Source of the DNA: Caballeronia sordidicola | Lineage (GTDB): Bacteria > Pseudomonadota > Gammaproteobacteria > Burkholderiales > Burkholderiaceae | Reading direction: 5' to 3' | DNA: 64,000 bases | Assembly: GCF_001544455.2 (NCBI RefSeq) | Contig: NZ_FCOC02000002.1 | Coordinates: 186,001 to 250,000 of the forward strand | Part shown: piece after piece, positions 25,624-34,682 of the stretch | How the letters are laid out: the number at the start of each line of letters is the position of its first letter | How positions within the stretch are numbered: position 1 is the stretch's first letter | Position numbers and translations under genes: made by a program | The notes under the pieces: model-generated | The model's input: only the letters and a program-made list of their open reading frames with translations | The model's database searches: none | What the model was told of the DNA's origin: nothing

Positions 25624-26913
25624 ATGTCGACACAGCCCTCCTCTCCTACATCGCTTCGAAGTCCCGCGGTGTCGTGGTTTATCCGGCCGCTTCTGCGCAC
25701 GCGCCGCGCGCTCTATAAACCCGCCGCCGCACGCGTGGTGCTCAGGTTGCTCGGGCAGTTGCAGTACGGCGTCCTCGATGTCCATCTTCCCGACGGCACC
25801 ACGCGCCGCTACGGCCAGCCCGCCGATGAACCCGCTGCCGCGAACGCGCCGCACGCACGCGTCGTGCTCGCGAACTGGAACGTGTGCGCGGCGGCGTTAA
25901 AAAGCGGCGATATCGGTTTTGCCGAAACGTATCTGGCTGGCGACTGGCACACGGACGACCTCGCCGCGCTGCTCGACATCATGGTGCGCAACCGCACGGT
26001 CATAGAAACCGTGATCTACGGCTCATGGTTCGGAAAGCTCACGAATCGCCTGCGCCATCTGCGCAACGCGAATTCGAAGGAAGGCAGCCGGCGCAACATA
26101 CGCGCTCACTACGATCTCGGCAACGCGTTTTATAAGCTCTGGCTCGACAGCACGATGACCTATTCGAGCGCCCTCTTCGACGGCTCGCCCGAACAGACAC
26201 TCGCCGATGCACAACGCGCAAAATACCGGCGGCTCCTGAACGAATTGCAACTCGATGGCGTCGATCTGAACGTGCTGGAAATCGGCTGCGGCTGGGGCGG
26301 TTTCGCCGAACTCGCGGCGAGCGAAGCAAAGGCGCGCGTGACAGGCCTTACGCTTTCCACCGAACAACTCGCCTTTGCGCAACAACGCATGACGGACGCC
26401 GGCCTCGCTGATCGCGCCGACCTGCGCCTGCAGGATTACCGCGACGTTCACGGCCAGTTTGACGCGATTGCGTCCATTGAGATGTTTGAAGCCGTGGGCG
26501 AGGAATACTGGCCGGGCTACTTCGAATGCATCAAGCGCAATCTCAAGCGCGGCGGGCGGGCATGCGTGCAGACGATCACTATCGACAACACGTTGTTCGA
26601 CCGATACCGCACGAGCACCGACTTCATCCAGCAGTATATTTTTCCCGGCGGCATGCTGCCGTCGCCAGCGGCCTTCGTGCAAGTAGCAGAACGCCACGGG
26701 CTGAAAGTAGTCAATCAGCTTTCGTTTGGCCGCGATTATGCACGCACGCTCAAGCTGTGGCGTAATGCGTTTGTGGCGCGCCTCGACGAAATCCGCGCGC
26801 AACGCTTCGACGAACGTTTTATCCGCCTGTGGGACTTTTATCTATGTTATTGCGAGGCCGCGTTCGCGCACTCGAACACCGACGTCATCCAGTTCACGCT
26901 GGAACACGCCTGA
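25624..26913 (+). CDS. cyclopropane-fatty-acyl-phospholipid synthase family methyltransferase
   Basis: A 429-residue SAM-dependent methyltransferase of the CFA/mycolic acid synthase family. Visible motifs: AETYLAGDWHTDDLAALLD, RRNIRAHYDLGNAFYKLWLD, TYSSALF, the SAM-binding LEIGCGWGGFAE, VTGLTLSTEQ, and SIEMFEAVGEEYWPGYF. It methylates double bonds of membrane phospholipid acyl chains, giving cyclopropane or methyl-branched chains. Third gene of the light-cluster operon, 7 bp after DUF1365 with AGGTGA upstream. Cells usually carry a separate housekeeping cfa, so this copy may make a specialised fatty acid such as a methylated or furan precursor (inference). Confidence 0.9.
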   Translation: MSTQPSSPTSLRSPAVSWFIRPLLRTRRALYKPAAARVVLRLLGQLQYGVLDVHLPDGTTRRYGQPADEPAAANAPHARVVLANWNVCAAALKSGDIGFAETYLAGDWHTDDLAALLDIMVRNRTVIETVIYGSWFGKLTNRLRHLRNANSKEGSRRNIRAHYDLGNAFYKLWLDSTMTYSSALFDGSPEQTLADAQRAKYRRLLNELQLDGVDLNVLEIGCGWGGFAELAASEAKARVTGLTLSTEQLAFAQQRMTDAGLADRADLRLQDYRDVHGQFDAIASIEMFEAVGEEYWPGYFECIKRNLKRGGRACVQTITIDNTLFDRYRTSTDFIQQYIFPGGMLPSPAAFVQVAERHGLKVVNQLSFGRDYARTLKLWRNAFVARLDEIRAQRFDERFIRLWDFYLCYCEAAFAHSNTDVIQFTLEHA

Positions 26914-27470
26914 TACGTCTGATACGCCAGGCTGGCCGCGCCATTGCGCTCGCGCTGCTGGTCTTGCCGCTTCACGCATTCGCCTTCGATGCCGCGCCGC
27001 TCGTGCGTCAGACCATTCCGCAAGCGCGCGTTCAGGGCGAAGGCGAACTGCGCATGTACGGTTTTCATATCTACGACGCAAGGCTTTACGTTGGGCCGAC
27101 GGGTTTGTCGAGCAAGGAACTGACAGCGCGGCCGTTCGCGCTCGACATTGAATATGCGCGGGCTTTCAAGGGTGCGTCCATCGCCAAGCGCGGGCGCGAG
27201 GAAATGGACGACCTGAAACTCGCCAGCAAATCCCAGACGGCCGCGTGGCAGCAGGAAATGGAAAAGATCTTCCCGGACGTCCAGCCTGGCGATCACGTGG
27301 TTGGCGTATTCGTGCCCGAGCGCGGCACGACCTTTTATGCGGACGATAAAGTCATCGGCACGATTCCCGGCGATGACTTCGCACGCGCGTTTTTCTCCAT
27401 CTGGTTTGACCCGCGCACGTCGGCGCCGGGGTTGCGCAATCAGTTGCTGGCGAATGGGGCGGCGCAGTAA
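26844..27470 (+). CDS. chalcone isomerase-like periplasmic protein
   Basis: A 208-residue protein with an N-terminal signal region (AIALALLVLPLHAFA) and a chalcone-isomerase-like fold: ELRMYGFHIYDARLYVGP, LDIEYARAFKGASIAKRGREEM, FPDVQPGDHVVGVF and FARAFFSIWFDPRTS. Bacterial members are mostly uncharacterised and are not flavonoid enzymes; they may bind fatty acids. It overlaps the 3' end of the methyltransferase gene by 70 bp and is the last gene of the operon. The start could be the GTG at 26829 or the ATG at 26844; a start beyond the overlap would leave too short a signal sequence. Confidence 0.8.
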   Translation: MLLRGRVRALEHRRHPVHAGTRLIRLIRQAGRAIALALLVLPLHAFAFDAAPLVRQTIPQARVQGEGELRMYGFHIYDARLYVGPTGLSSKELTARPFALDIEYARAFKGASIAKRGREEMDDLKLASKSQTAAWQQEMEKIFPDVQPGDHVVGVFVPERGTTFYADDKVIGTIPGDDFARAFFSIWFDPRTSAPGLRNQLLANGAAQ

Positions 27471-27494
27471 GGCCACACCGAGTCCTTGCTCAAC

Positions 27495-27519
27495 GCCGCT
27501 TCACAGCGGCTATTTCTTC
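27495..27519 (+). terminator. weak terminator of the light-cluster operon
   Basis: A 6-bp hairpin GCCGCT-TCAC-AGCGGC followed by TATTTCTT on the plus strand, 25 bp after the chalcone-isomerase-like stop. It overlaps the end of the convergent phaM-like gene. Confidence 0.4.
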
Positions 27520-28178
27520 GCCGCCGTTTTGGCTGGAGCCGCTTTCTTCGCAGCAGTTTTCCTCGGCGTTTTGGGCGCGGCGGCTTTTGGCGGTTCGTTG
27601 TCCTCACTCGTTGAATCCGATGCTACCGGTTGTTGCGCCATCGCAAGCGTAGCGAGATTGTTGAACTGCGACTGAAGCAGGTTCCACCAGCCAGCGGGAT
27701 CGAAGGACGCGTCGTTCGCGCCTGCTTCGCTCGGCGCTTCCTGATCCGCCGCAGGCCGCGCTTCATTTGCGGACGAAGCAGGCCAAGCCGCCGCCGACGA
27801 CGCCGACGCCCCGGCAGAACTCTTCGCGTTCTCAACCGATGTCTGCGCAAACGCGCCGAACGCACGCAGCGTGGCGAGCGTTGCGCGCTGCACTTCCAGC
27901 GCCTGAATCGCCGATTGCAGCATGTTCAGATTGAGCTTGAGCCATTGCTCGACCGCGCGCATATCCGTGATGCGTTTATCCAGTTCCTCGACGTTCGTAA
28001 GCGGCGCGAGCATGTCCGACATCATGGAAAGCGACGGCGACCCGCCCGGCGCAACTGCCGAGGCAAACGGGTTCATCTTCATCATGTCCCACATCTTTTC
28101 CATCATGTCGCCTTGAGGAAAACCGGACATGCCGGGGAAGCTTCCAAAGGGCGGCGTACCGCCGGGTGTATCGGTCAT
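27510..28178 (-). CDS. phaM: PhaM-like PHA granule regulatory protein
   Basis: A 222-residue protein. The N-terminal part has the PhaM pattern MMEKMWDMMKMNPF, and the middle holds DMLAPLTNVEELDKRITDMRAVEQWLKLNLNMLQ in adjacent pieces, a helical granule- or synthase-binding region. The C-terminus is a histone H1-like Lys/Ala/Pro-rich tail (KTAAKKAAPAKTAAKK), expected to bind DNA. In Ralstonia eutropha PhaM activates PHA synthase and links granules to the nucleoid. The ATG at 28178 was chosen; the open frame upstream is antisense-like. Followed by, and likely cotranscribed with, nothing on its strand before the convergent chalcone-isomerase-like gene. Confidence 0.88.
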   Translation of the reverse strand: MTDTPGGTPPFGSFPGMSGFPQGDMMEKMWDMMKMNPFASAVAPGGSPSLSMMSDMLAPLTNVEELDKRITDMRAVEQWLKLNLNMLQSAIQALEVQRATLATLRAFGAFAQTSVENAKSSAGASASSAAAWPASSANEARPAADQEAPSEAGANDASFDPAGWWNLLQSQFNNLATLAMAQQPVASDSTSEDNEPPKAAAPKTPRKTAAKKAAPAKTAAKK

Positions 28179-28225
28179 GAGACTTGCTCCTTGGTGCTGC
28201 GGGAAATATTCGGATAACGCCCGGT

Positions 28226-29053
28226 CTAAAACGGCGAGCCGCCCGGAAAATCCGGCGCGCGCTTCTCGCGCAGCGACTTGATGCCTTCCTGCACATCGGG
28301 CCCGGCAAAGCCCATGAATTCGAGCGCGAGGGATGTATCGAAGGCGGGGCCTGCCGAGCGCAGCCAGTTGTTCAACGCGTACTTGGTCCATCGGATCGCC
28401 GTTTGAGACCCTTGCGCCAGGCGATTCGCGACTTCGAACGCCTTGGGCAACAACTCGCTCTCGTCCACCGCCAGCGATACCAGCCCGATCCGCTCCGCCT
28501 CCTCGCCGCTCACCGGTTCGCATAACAGCAGGTAATACTTCGCCTTCGCCATGCCGCACAGCAACGGCCAGACAATCGCAGCGTGATCGCCGGCGGCGAC
28601 GCCAAGCCGCGTATGGCCATCGATAATGCGCGCAGTTTTCGCCGCAACTGAAATATCCGCGAGCAACCCCGCGACGAGCCCTGCGCCGACTGCCGGGCCA
28701 TGCATAGCTGAAACGATCGGCTTGCTGCAATTGATCACGTTGTAGACAAGATCGCGGGCCTCGCGCCAGACGCGCGCGCGGACATCGAAATCAGCGGCCA
28801 TCTGCTCGACCAGATGCAGATCGCCGCCGCCCGAAAAGCCCTTGCCTTCGCCGCGAATCAGCGCCACGCGCGTGTCCGGATCACGATCTATATCACGCCA
28901 GATATCGGCGAGTTCGCGATGCGTCGCGGCATCCGCTGTCGCGAGCCCGCTCTTGTTCGCGCCCGCGCCGTTCATGATGATTTCGAGCACGCCGTGATCG
29001 TGCCGGCGCAATTCCAGCGACGTGTAACGGGCGTAAAGGGAAAGGTCGCTCAT
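28226..29053 (-). CDS. enoyl-CoA hydratase/isomerase family protein
   Basis: A 275-residue crotonase-fold protein. Oxyanion-hole segments [17 protein letters not shown] and [21 protein letters not shown] are present. The two catalytic glutamates of classical enoyl-CoA hydratases are not evident at their usual places ([19 protein letters not shown] sits at the second), so the reaction may be a different one, for example isomerase or hydrolase. Cytoplasmic. Lies 22 bp after the ABC-type binding protein gene and 47 bp before phaM, so the three may form one transcript. Confidence 0.85.
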   Translation of the reverse strand: MSDLSLYARYTSLELRRHDHGVLEIIMNGAGANKSGLATADAATHRELADIWRDIDRDPDTRVALIRGEGKGFSGGGDLHLVEQMAADFDVRARVWREARDLVYNVINCSKPIVSAMHGPAVGAGLVAGLLADISVAAKTARIIDGHTRLGVAAGDHAAIVWPLLCGMAKAKYYLLLCEPVSGEEAERIGLVSLAVDESELLPKAFEVANRLAQGSQTAIRWTKYALNNWLRSAGPAFDTSLALEFMGFAGPDVQEGIKSLREKRAPDFPGGSPF

Positions 29054-29075
29054 GGTTTTTTGTATGGATGAAAAC

Positions 29076-30257
29076 TTAGCGCGGTTGATAAATCCACTTG
29101 CCGTTCTCGATTTCCGCGATCACGCGAGCCCGCTGATCCAGCCCGATATGATCGTTCGGCGTCATGTTGACCTGCCCGTTCGAGTCCGAAAAATTCTTCG
29201 TGTTTTCCAATGCGTCGCGCAATGCAGTGCGAAACTCGGGCGTGCCGGGCGCGCCCGCTTTCATCGCAATGGGGACCGCGCGGTTCAGCAGCATGCCCGC
29301 GTCCCATGCGTACGAACCGAACGCCGAGACCGTGCCCGCGCCGTACTTCGTTTCATATACCTTGATGTAATCGAGCGCGAGACGCTTGGCCGGATGATCG
29401 TCGGGCAATTGCGATGCGACCAGAACCGGACTTGTCGGCAAGAACGTGCCGTTGCAATCCGCGCCGCACACGCGCAGGAAATCGCGGTTCCCCGTGCCGT
29501 GATTATGATAGATCGCGCCCTTGAAACCGCGTTCGCGCAGCGTCTTCGGCGGCAACGCGGCCGGCGTGCCCGCCGCGCCCACGACCACGGCATCGGGCTT
29601 CGCCGCGATGATCTTCAGCACCTGGCCCGTGACGCTCGTGTCCGTGCGGTTGAAGCGTTCGTTGGCAACTATCGCGATCTTGTGAAGCTGGGCGAACTTG
29701 GACACCTCCGCATAGAACGTCTCGCCGAGCGCGTCCGCCTGGCCGATGAACGCCATGGTTTTCACGCCATGATTGCTGGCATGTTCGGCAATTGCCGAGG
29801 CCATCATTGCGTCGGTTTGCGGTGTCTTGAAGACCCAGTGGCGCCTGGCGTCTACAGGCTCAATGATCTTCGACGACGACGCAAGCGAGATCATGGGCGT
29901 CTTGCCGTCGGCGACGACATCGATCATGGCGAGCGAATTAGGCGTAATCGATGAACCGATGATCGCGTCCACATGATCTTCGGAGATCAGCTTCTTCGTG
30001 GTCTGGACGGCTTGCGTGGTGTCCGAGGCATCGTCGAGAACGATGTAGTCGACCGGACGTCCGCCCATTTGCTTCGGCAGCAACGCGACGGTATCGCGCG
30101 CCGGAATGCCAAGCGACGCAGCCGGTCCCGTCAACGACAGCACCAGCCCGATCTTCACAGGCGGCGTTTGCGCCCAGGCCGCCGCCGAACACGTGATCAA
30201 TGCACCCGCCGCCGCAAACCGCCTGAAAACCGCGCCCCATTCGCCGCCTGAATGCAT
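29076..30257 (-). CDS. branched-chain-amino-acid-type periplasmic binding protein
   Basis: A 393-residue ABC transporter substrate-binding protein of the LivJ/peripla_BP_6 family. A signal peptide ends near AAAWAQ (residue about 30). The mature domain has [35 protein letters not shown] and [13 protein letters not shown], the usual start of lobe 1. Two Cys (CGADCNG) are close together. No permease or ATPase genes are nearby, so the protein is an orphan binding component. The adjacent enoyl-CoA hydratase gene and such binding proteins are often found with aromatic- or acyl-acid catabolism. Confidence 0.88.
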   Translation of the reverse strand: MHSGGEWGAVFRRFAAAGALITCSAAAWAQTPPVKIGLVLSLTGPAASLGIPARDTVALLPKQMGGRPVDYIVLDDASDTTQAVQTTKKLISEDHVDAIIGSSITPNSLAMIDVVADGKTPMISLASSSKIIEPVDARRHWVFKTPQTDAMMASAIAEHASNHGVKTMAFIGQADALGETFYAEVSKFAQLHKIAIVANERFNRTDTSVTGQVLKIIAAKPDAVVVGAAGTPAALPPKTLRERGFKGAIYHNHGTGNRDFLRVCGADCNGTFLPTSPVLVASQLPDDHPAKRLALDYIKVYETKYGAGTVSAFGSYAWDAGMLLNRAVPIAMKAGAPGTPEFRTALRDALENTKNFSDSNGQVNMTPNDHIGLDQRARVIAEIENGKWIYQPR

Positions 30258-30346
30258 TGAAATCTCCTTGTTATGGACAATGCGGCTAAGTGTAGGGCGG
30301 CGCGGGATGCGGGCGCATCGGGCGAAACCCGTTACCGGGCGGCGTT

Positions 30347-31345
30347 TTATGCGCCTGAATGTTCGTGCAGCGCGACCACTGACTGATCGATGGCGCCGAA
30401 GATCGACTTGCCGGCATCGTCGAACATTTCGATCCTGACGCTGTCGCCGAACTTCATGAATTCGGTCGCGGGCGCGCCATGTTCTATGGTTTCAAGGCAG
30501 CGCTTTTCCGCTATGCACGCGTACCCGCGCTTCGCGTCCTTGTTCGAGATCGTGCCCGAGCCCACAATCGATCCCGCCCGGACGTTGCGTGTTTTGGCCG
30601 CATGCGCGATCAACTGGCCGAAGTCGAAGACCATGTCCGTGCCGCAATCGGGCTGGCCGACTTTCTTGCTGTTCCAGTGAACGATCATGGGCCTGTGCAC
30701 GCGGCCTTCGTTCCATGCATCGCCGAGTTCGTCGGGCGTGACGGCGACCGGCGAGAACGCCGTGGCCGGTTTGCTCTGGAAGAAGCCGAAGCCCTTCCCC
30801 AGTTCCGCGGGGATCAGATTGCGCAGCGAGACGTCGTTGACAAGCATCAGCAGGCGCACATGCTTGAGCGCTTCGGCGGGCGCGGCGGCCAAGGGAACAT
30901 CCGTGGTGATCACGGCGACTTCGGCTTCGAAGTCGATCCCATATGCCTCCGATGCACACACGATATCGTCCGTGGGACCGAGCAGATCGTCGCTGCCGCC
31001 TTGGTACATGAGCGGGTCGGTCCAGAATTCCGGCGGCATCTCGGCGTTGCGGGCGCGCCGGACCAGTTCGACGTGGTTCACGTACGCCGAGCCATCGGCC
31101 CACTGGAACGCGCGTGGAAGCGGCGCCATGCAGGCCTTGACGTCGAAGGTGAACGCGTGACGCGCGCGGCCCTGGTTCAGCGCATCCGACAAATCGAGCA
31201 ACTGCGGCGCATAGAAATTCCAGTCGTCCAGCGCGCGTTGCAGCGTGGGCACGATTGCATCGGCGATGGCGGCCGTGCGCAAATCCCGCGATACAACGAC
31301 CAGTTGGCCGTCGCGCGTACCGTCCTTCAGCGTGGCAAGTTTCAT
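30347..31345 (-). CDS. fumarylacetoacetate hydrolase (FAH) family protein
   Basis: A 332-residue FAH-family enzyme. The N-terminal domain is small (about residues 1-80). The catalytic C-terminal domain has metal ligands in GIDFEAEVAVI and the motifs DVSLRNLI, GFGFFQSKPATAFSPVAV, DFGQLIAHAAKTRNVRAGSIVGSGTISN. It hydrolyses C-C bonds in diketo acids (homogentisate or related ring-cleavage pathways), but hmgA and hmgC are not in the window. It is divergent from an IclR regulator (105 bp), which may control it. Confidence 0.88.
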   Translation of the reverse strand: MKLATLKDGTRDGQLVVVSRDLRTAAIADAIVPTLQRALDDWNFYAPQLLDLSDALNQGRARHAFTFDVKACMAPLPRAFQWADGSAYVNHVELVRRARNAEMPPEFWTDPLMYQGGSDDLLGPTDDIVCASEAYGIDFEAEVAVITTDVPLAAAPAEALKHVRLLMLVNDVSLRNLIPAELGKGFGFFQSKPATAFSPVAVTPDELGDAWNEGRVHRPMIVHWNSKKVGQPDCGTDMVFDFGQLIAHAAKTRNVRAGSIVGSGTISNKDAKRGYACIAEKRCLETIEHGAPATEFMKFGDSVRIEMFDDAGKSIFGAIDQSVVALHEHSGA

Positions 31346-31450
31346 AGGGCGTTTCGACGTTTAGTGACGATGGAGGAAATCTATTTTACGATGGTGAATC
31401 GCGTCCAACCTAGTTTTTAACTGCCGGTTCGCGCCGGTATCGATTTCTTC

Positions 31451-32305
31451 ATGTCCTCTCCCAGCCGTCCAGCATTGTCCTCGCCATTGGCACTCTCTGC
31501 GTCCGAACCGCCTGAAGCCGAGGATTCATCCGATTCCGCCGAGGAGAAGTTGCGGTCCGGCATCCAGTCCATCGAGGTGGGATTTCGCCTGCTCGACGTG
31601 CTGACCAACGAGCCGCGCGCCATGATGCTGCGCGACCTCGCGCGGTGCGCCGGCATGAGCCCGGCGAAGGCGCATCGATATCTGGTGAGTTTCCTCAGGC
31701 TCGGCGTGGTGTCGCAGGATCCCGTTTCGGGGCGCTATGAACTCGGCGGCTTCGCGTTGCAGATGGGTCTCGCGCGACTCGCCCGCGTGGATGGCGTGAA
31801 GCTCGCGCGCATCGCGCTGACCGGTTTGCGCGATCAGCTCGACCAGACGGTGGGGATTGCCGTGTGGGGCAATCAGGGACCCACGGTCGTGCACTGGATG
31901 GAATCGAGCCATCCGGCGAAGGCATCGTTGAAACTTGGCGATGTCATGCCGCTGTTGTCATCGGCGACAGGTTTGCTGTTTGCCGCGTGCCTGCCGCGCA
32001 GCAAGACGCAGGACATGATTGGCCGCGAACTCGCGGCCAAGCGGCAGACCATGGCGGATATCGAGCCTGTTCTCGCCGATATCCGCGCGCACGGCGCATC
32101 GCGCGTCGAGGGCATGCTGCTGCCCGGCATCCATGCGTTTTGCATGCCGGTCTTCGATTCGACCGGCGACCTTGCGCTCGGACTGATCGCGCTGGGTCAC
32201 GAAGGATCATTCGATACCCGCTGGGGCGGCGAAGTCGATACCGCATTACGCGCGTGCGCCAGCCAGCTTTCCTACGAACTCGGGTACAAAGCGGGCGAGC
32301 GGTAA
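31451..32305 (+). CDS. IclR-family transcriptional regulator
   Basis: A 284-residue IclR-type regulator. The N-terminal winged helix (residues about 38-95; LLDVLTNEPRAMMLRDLARCAGMSPAKAHRYLVSF in pieces) is preceded by about 35 disordered Ser/Pro/Glu-rich residues. The effector domain (residues about 110-280) has PVFDSTGDLALGLIALGH at its end. It is divergent from the FAH gene and likely controls catabolism of aromatic or acid compounds; the effector is unknown. A Shine-Dalgarno is weak. Confidence 0.87.
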   Translation: MSSPSRPALSSPLALSASEPPEAEDSSDSAEEKLRSGIQSIEVGFRLLDVLTNEPRAMMLRDLARCAGMSPAKAHRYLVSFLRLGVVSQDPVSGRYELGGFALQMGLARLARVDGVKLARIALTGLRDQLDQTVGIAVWGNQGPTVVHWMESSHPAKASLKLGDVMPLLSSATGLLFAACLPRSKTQDMIGRELAAKRQTMADIEPVLADIRAHGASRVEGMLLPGIHAFCMPVFDSTGDLALGLIALGHEGSFDTRWGGEVDTALRACASQLSYELGYKAGER

Positions 32306-32517
32306 GATGTCAGCGCGCGATTTTTGATGCGCACGCGGAACGTCGAAGCGGGCGCGCGAGTCACATGGCGAGTCACATGAGATTCGTGCGTGGTTGTAGC
32401 GGTTGCTGTAGCGTTAGCAATAGTGCCCTTTACTGGATGGTCCATCTTGTGGCCCTTTGATCGCATGCACGCCGTTTCTAGTCGAACCTTTTCGCCCGAA
32501 CGCTTTCGACTTAATTG

Positions 32518-33726
32518 ATGCCGTTCTCCTTGCTTCGCCGCCATCGCGCCGTATGCGGCGCACCGTCCGATGATTCATCCACGTCTCCATCCTTCCGGTG
32601 GACCTTGTGGATCGCCGTGCTGCTCGCGGTTCTGGCTCTGCATTGGGTTGCGGGGCGCTGGGTGGACAGGAGCCGCAACGTATCGAATCCTGCTCCCGCC
32701 GAGCATGTTCCCGTGCAGGTAGAACTGCTTACGCCTAAACCCGTGGCGCAAGCACCGACGCCTCCAGTGCAGCCGCCGAAGCCCGCGCCGAAGCCTGCCG
32801 CGCCGCCGGCACATGCCATAACGACACCGCAGCAAACTGCAGAAGCCGCACAGGCGGCTCAAGCGGCCCAAGCGGCTCAAGCGGCGCAGGTAGCTCAAGC
32901 CGAACAAGCGGCCCAGGCAGCCCAGGCCGCGGCAAAAGCGGCAAGCGAAGCAGCGGCCGCGCAGGCAGCCGCCGCCGCGAAGGCCGCTGCGCCCGCTTCC
33001 GGAGACAAGTTCGACGTCCCGCCTACGGGGGAACTGCGCTACGACACGCTGATCAACGGTGTCATGAACCAGACCGGCACGATCCACTGGATCAATTCCG
33101 CGCAACATTACGAGATGGTTGTATCGATTTCATTGCCGTTCGTCGGTCCTTACGTGTATTCGAGCAAGGGCCATATCGATGGATTCGGCGTCGCGCCCGA
33201 GCAATATTCCGAGCAACGCGGGCGTCGCGCAGCGGACGTCACGGTCTTTGACCGCGCCATGAAGCAACTCGTCTACACGCGCACGCCGACCAATCAGCCG
33301 CTAGCCGATGGCGCGCAGGACCGGTTCAGCGTCGTGATGCAACTTGCCAGCCTCGTGCGCGGTTCGCCCGATACCTACAAGCCCGGCGTGGTCCGGCAGT
33401 TCAGCGTTGCAGATAACGACAGCAACGAGATCTGGCCGATAGAAACAGTCGGCGACGAAAACGTCCAGGCCCGCGACGGCAACGTGCAGGCGCGCCATTT
33501 CACGCGTTTGCCACGACGCGATGGCGACCGTCGACGCCTGGACATCTGGCTTGCGCCGTCTATTGGCTGGCTGCCGGTTCGCATTGTGCAAACCGAGCCG
33601 AACGGCATGCAAATGGAGCTGCTTTGGCGCGGGAAGCTGCAACCACCTTCGTCCACGCCGGGTGCAGGCATGCCAGATGCAACGCCTGATGCAACACCGG
33701 GCGCGGACAATTCAGACAAGCCCTGA
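32518..33726 (+). CDS. DUF3108 domain membrane-anchored protein
   Basis: A 402-residue protein. A single hydrophobic segment (LWIAVLLAVLALHWVAGRWV, about residues 29-48) anchors it to the inner membrane, followed by a Pro-rich stretch and Ala/Gln-rich repeats (about residues 110-155), a TonB-like spacer, then the DUF3108 domain (from FDVPPTGELRYDTLINGVMNQTG). Periplasmic, function unknown; DUF3108 proteins are found near envelope genes. The ATG at 32518 is used; a TTG at 32515 precedes it. Starts 212 bp after iclR and not obviously cotranscribed. C-terminus Pro/Asp-rich. Confidence 0.85.
   Translation: MPFSLLRRHRAVCGAPSDDSSTSPSFRWTLWIAVLLAVLALHWVAGRWVDRSRNVSNPAPAEHVPVQVELLTPKPVAQAPTPPVQPPKPAPKPAAPPAHAITTPQQTAEAAQAAQAAQAAQAAQVAQAEQAAQAAQAAAKAASEAAAAQAAAAAKAAAPASGDKFDVPPTGELRYDTLINGVMNQTGTIHWINSAQHYEMVVSISLPFVGPYVYSSKGHIDGFGVAPEQYSEQRGRRAADVTVFDRAMKQLVYTRTPTNQPLADGAQDRFSVVMQLASLVRGSPDTYKPGVVRQFSVADNDSNEIWPIETVGDENVQARDGNVQARHFTRLPRRDGDRRRLDIWLAPSIGWLPVRIVQTEPNGMQMELLWRGKLQPPSSTPGAGMPDATPDATPGADNSDKP
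32850..32940 (+). repeat. in-frame triplet-codon repeats encoding Ala/Gln-rich linker
   Basis: Near-tandem 9-bp units of the type CAAGCGGCT/C run through the DUF3108 gene and give repeated QAA tripeptides. The variation between units suggests an old expansion and a helical periplasm-spanning linker. Confidence 0.7.
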
Positions 33727-34263
33727 ATGACAGCATGTTTATTACGCTTCGATGCATTCAGGCATGTTAAAGATTGTGGCGAAAATGTCCGTTAAGAAGG
33801 TAAATGTGTGAAGAACCGCGCTGACGGAGCGTTACGGAAAGGCGCATCTTGAGGCGGTCGGACGCAGCAACGAAATGGATGCTGCAACGTAGGCGGAAGT
33901 TTCGCAAAAGTGGCCCAGCCTCCGCTGGATTTCGATCCGCGTGGGCAAGTGGAATTGAACGAGGCGCCTGAGTTCGTCGTTGTTGGTGAACATGATGTTG
34001 ATTTCCCGCTAGCGCTATCCAAAGCGAGAGCGGGTTCAACACCCGGTGCCAAATACGAAATACTTGACGCCGCACATCTGTCCCCGTAGAAGAAATACTG
34101 CGTTTCGTGGCACTTCTGGAAACATTTTTGCGGGAGAATGTCTAACAAAGGTCCTCGATGGGCTTTCGGAACCAACGTCGAGGCCACCCCTTGAATTCCA
34201 ACCCAAACGCTCAATGTAAGACGTAGAACGCCTTACGGGCAAACAGGAATAAGGAGTGTCGCC
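33727..34263. other. gene-poor region, possible remnant of a mobile element
   Basis: 537 bp without a convincing gene. The longest open frame (minus, 33792-34214, 140 codons) is rich in Ser/Pro/Cys and shows no family pattern. On the plus strand, from about 33826, a frame begins with RYGKAHLEAVGRSNEMDAAT followed by an amber stop and AEVSQKWPSL, which vaguely resembles the N-terminal helix-turn-helix part of IS transposase helper proteins. The resemblance is weak and I would not call a pseudogene. Confidence 0.35.
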
Positions 34264-34521
34264 ATGCAGATGATTTACAACAGCCCCAACTATTGCGTAG
34301 TTGAGTTCCCACCGCAGGACAATCATCTGGCAATGAAGGCGGGTGGTTACGAGATCGTGGACAAGACCATGCAGCGCGAAATCTTCATTGATGGCGCGCT
34401 CGCCGCACGATTTCGCGAGCACGTCCAGAAGCTGATGCAGGAAGAACAATCGCTCGAAGACGTCGATGAATTTCTCGGCCAGTTCGACATCCTGATGAAT
34501 CAGCCGGTGATTCTTCATTAA
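34264..34521 (+). CDS. DUF3567 domain protein
   Basis: An 85-residue cytoplasmic protein recognised as DUF3567 by [34 protein letters not shown] and [19 protein letters not shown]. The family is small, conserved in beta-proteobacteria and of unknown function. A strong AAGGAG precedes the ATG. It forms a single-gene unit with a terminator 41 bp after the stop and lies upstream of the split metH. Confidence 0.88.
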   Translation: MQMIYNSPNYCVVEFPPQDNHLAMKAGGYEIVDKTMQREIFIDGALAARFREHVQKLMQEEQSLEDVDEFLGQFDILMNQPVILH

Positions 34522-34561
34522 AAGCAGTCCCGGCCAGGCAGCACGCACACGCGACACCGCT

Positions 34562-34593
34562 AAAACCCTGCCACGAAAGTGGCGGGGTTTTTT
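34562..34593 (+). terminator. rho-independent terminator after the DUF3567 gene
   Basis: A 10-bp stem ACCCTGCCAC / GTGGCGGGGT with a GAAA loop and one G-T wobble, followed by TTTTTT. Confidence 0.9.
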
Positions 34594-34682
34594 GTCCTTT
34601 ACCGTTTTACAAAAGTGCCGCCAGAAGGCGTTTGCGCCTTTCTACAGATACAATGTCGGGCTATTCGAGCCTGTTTGGAGCC

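Noticed and set aside
33792..34214. 140-codon minus-strand ORF
   Set aside because: No start context, no conserved blocks and Ser/Pro/Cys-rich composition; not supported as a gene.
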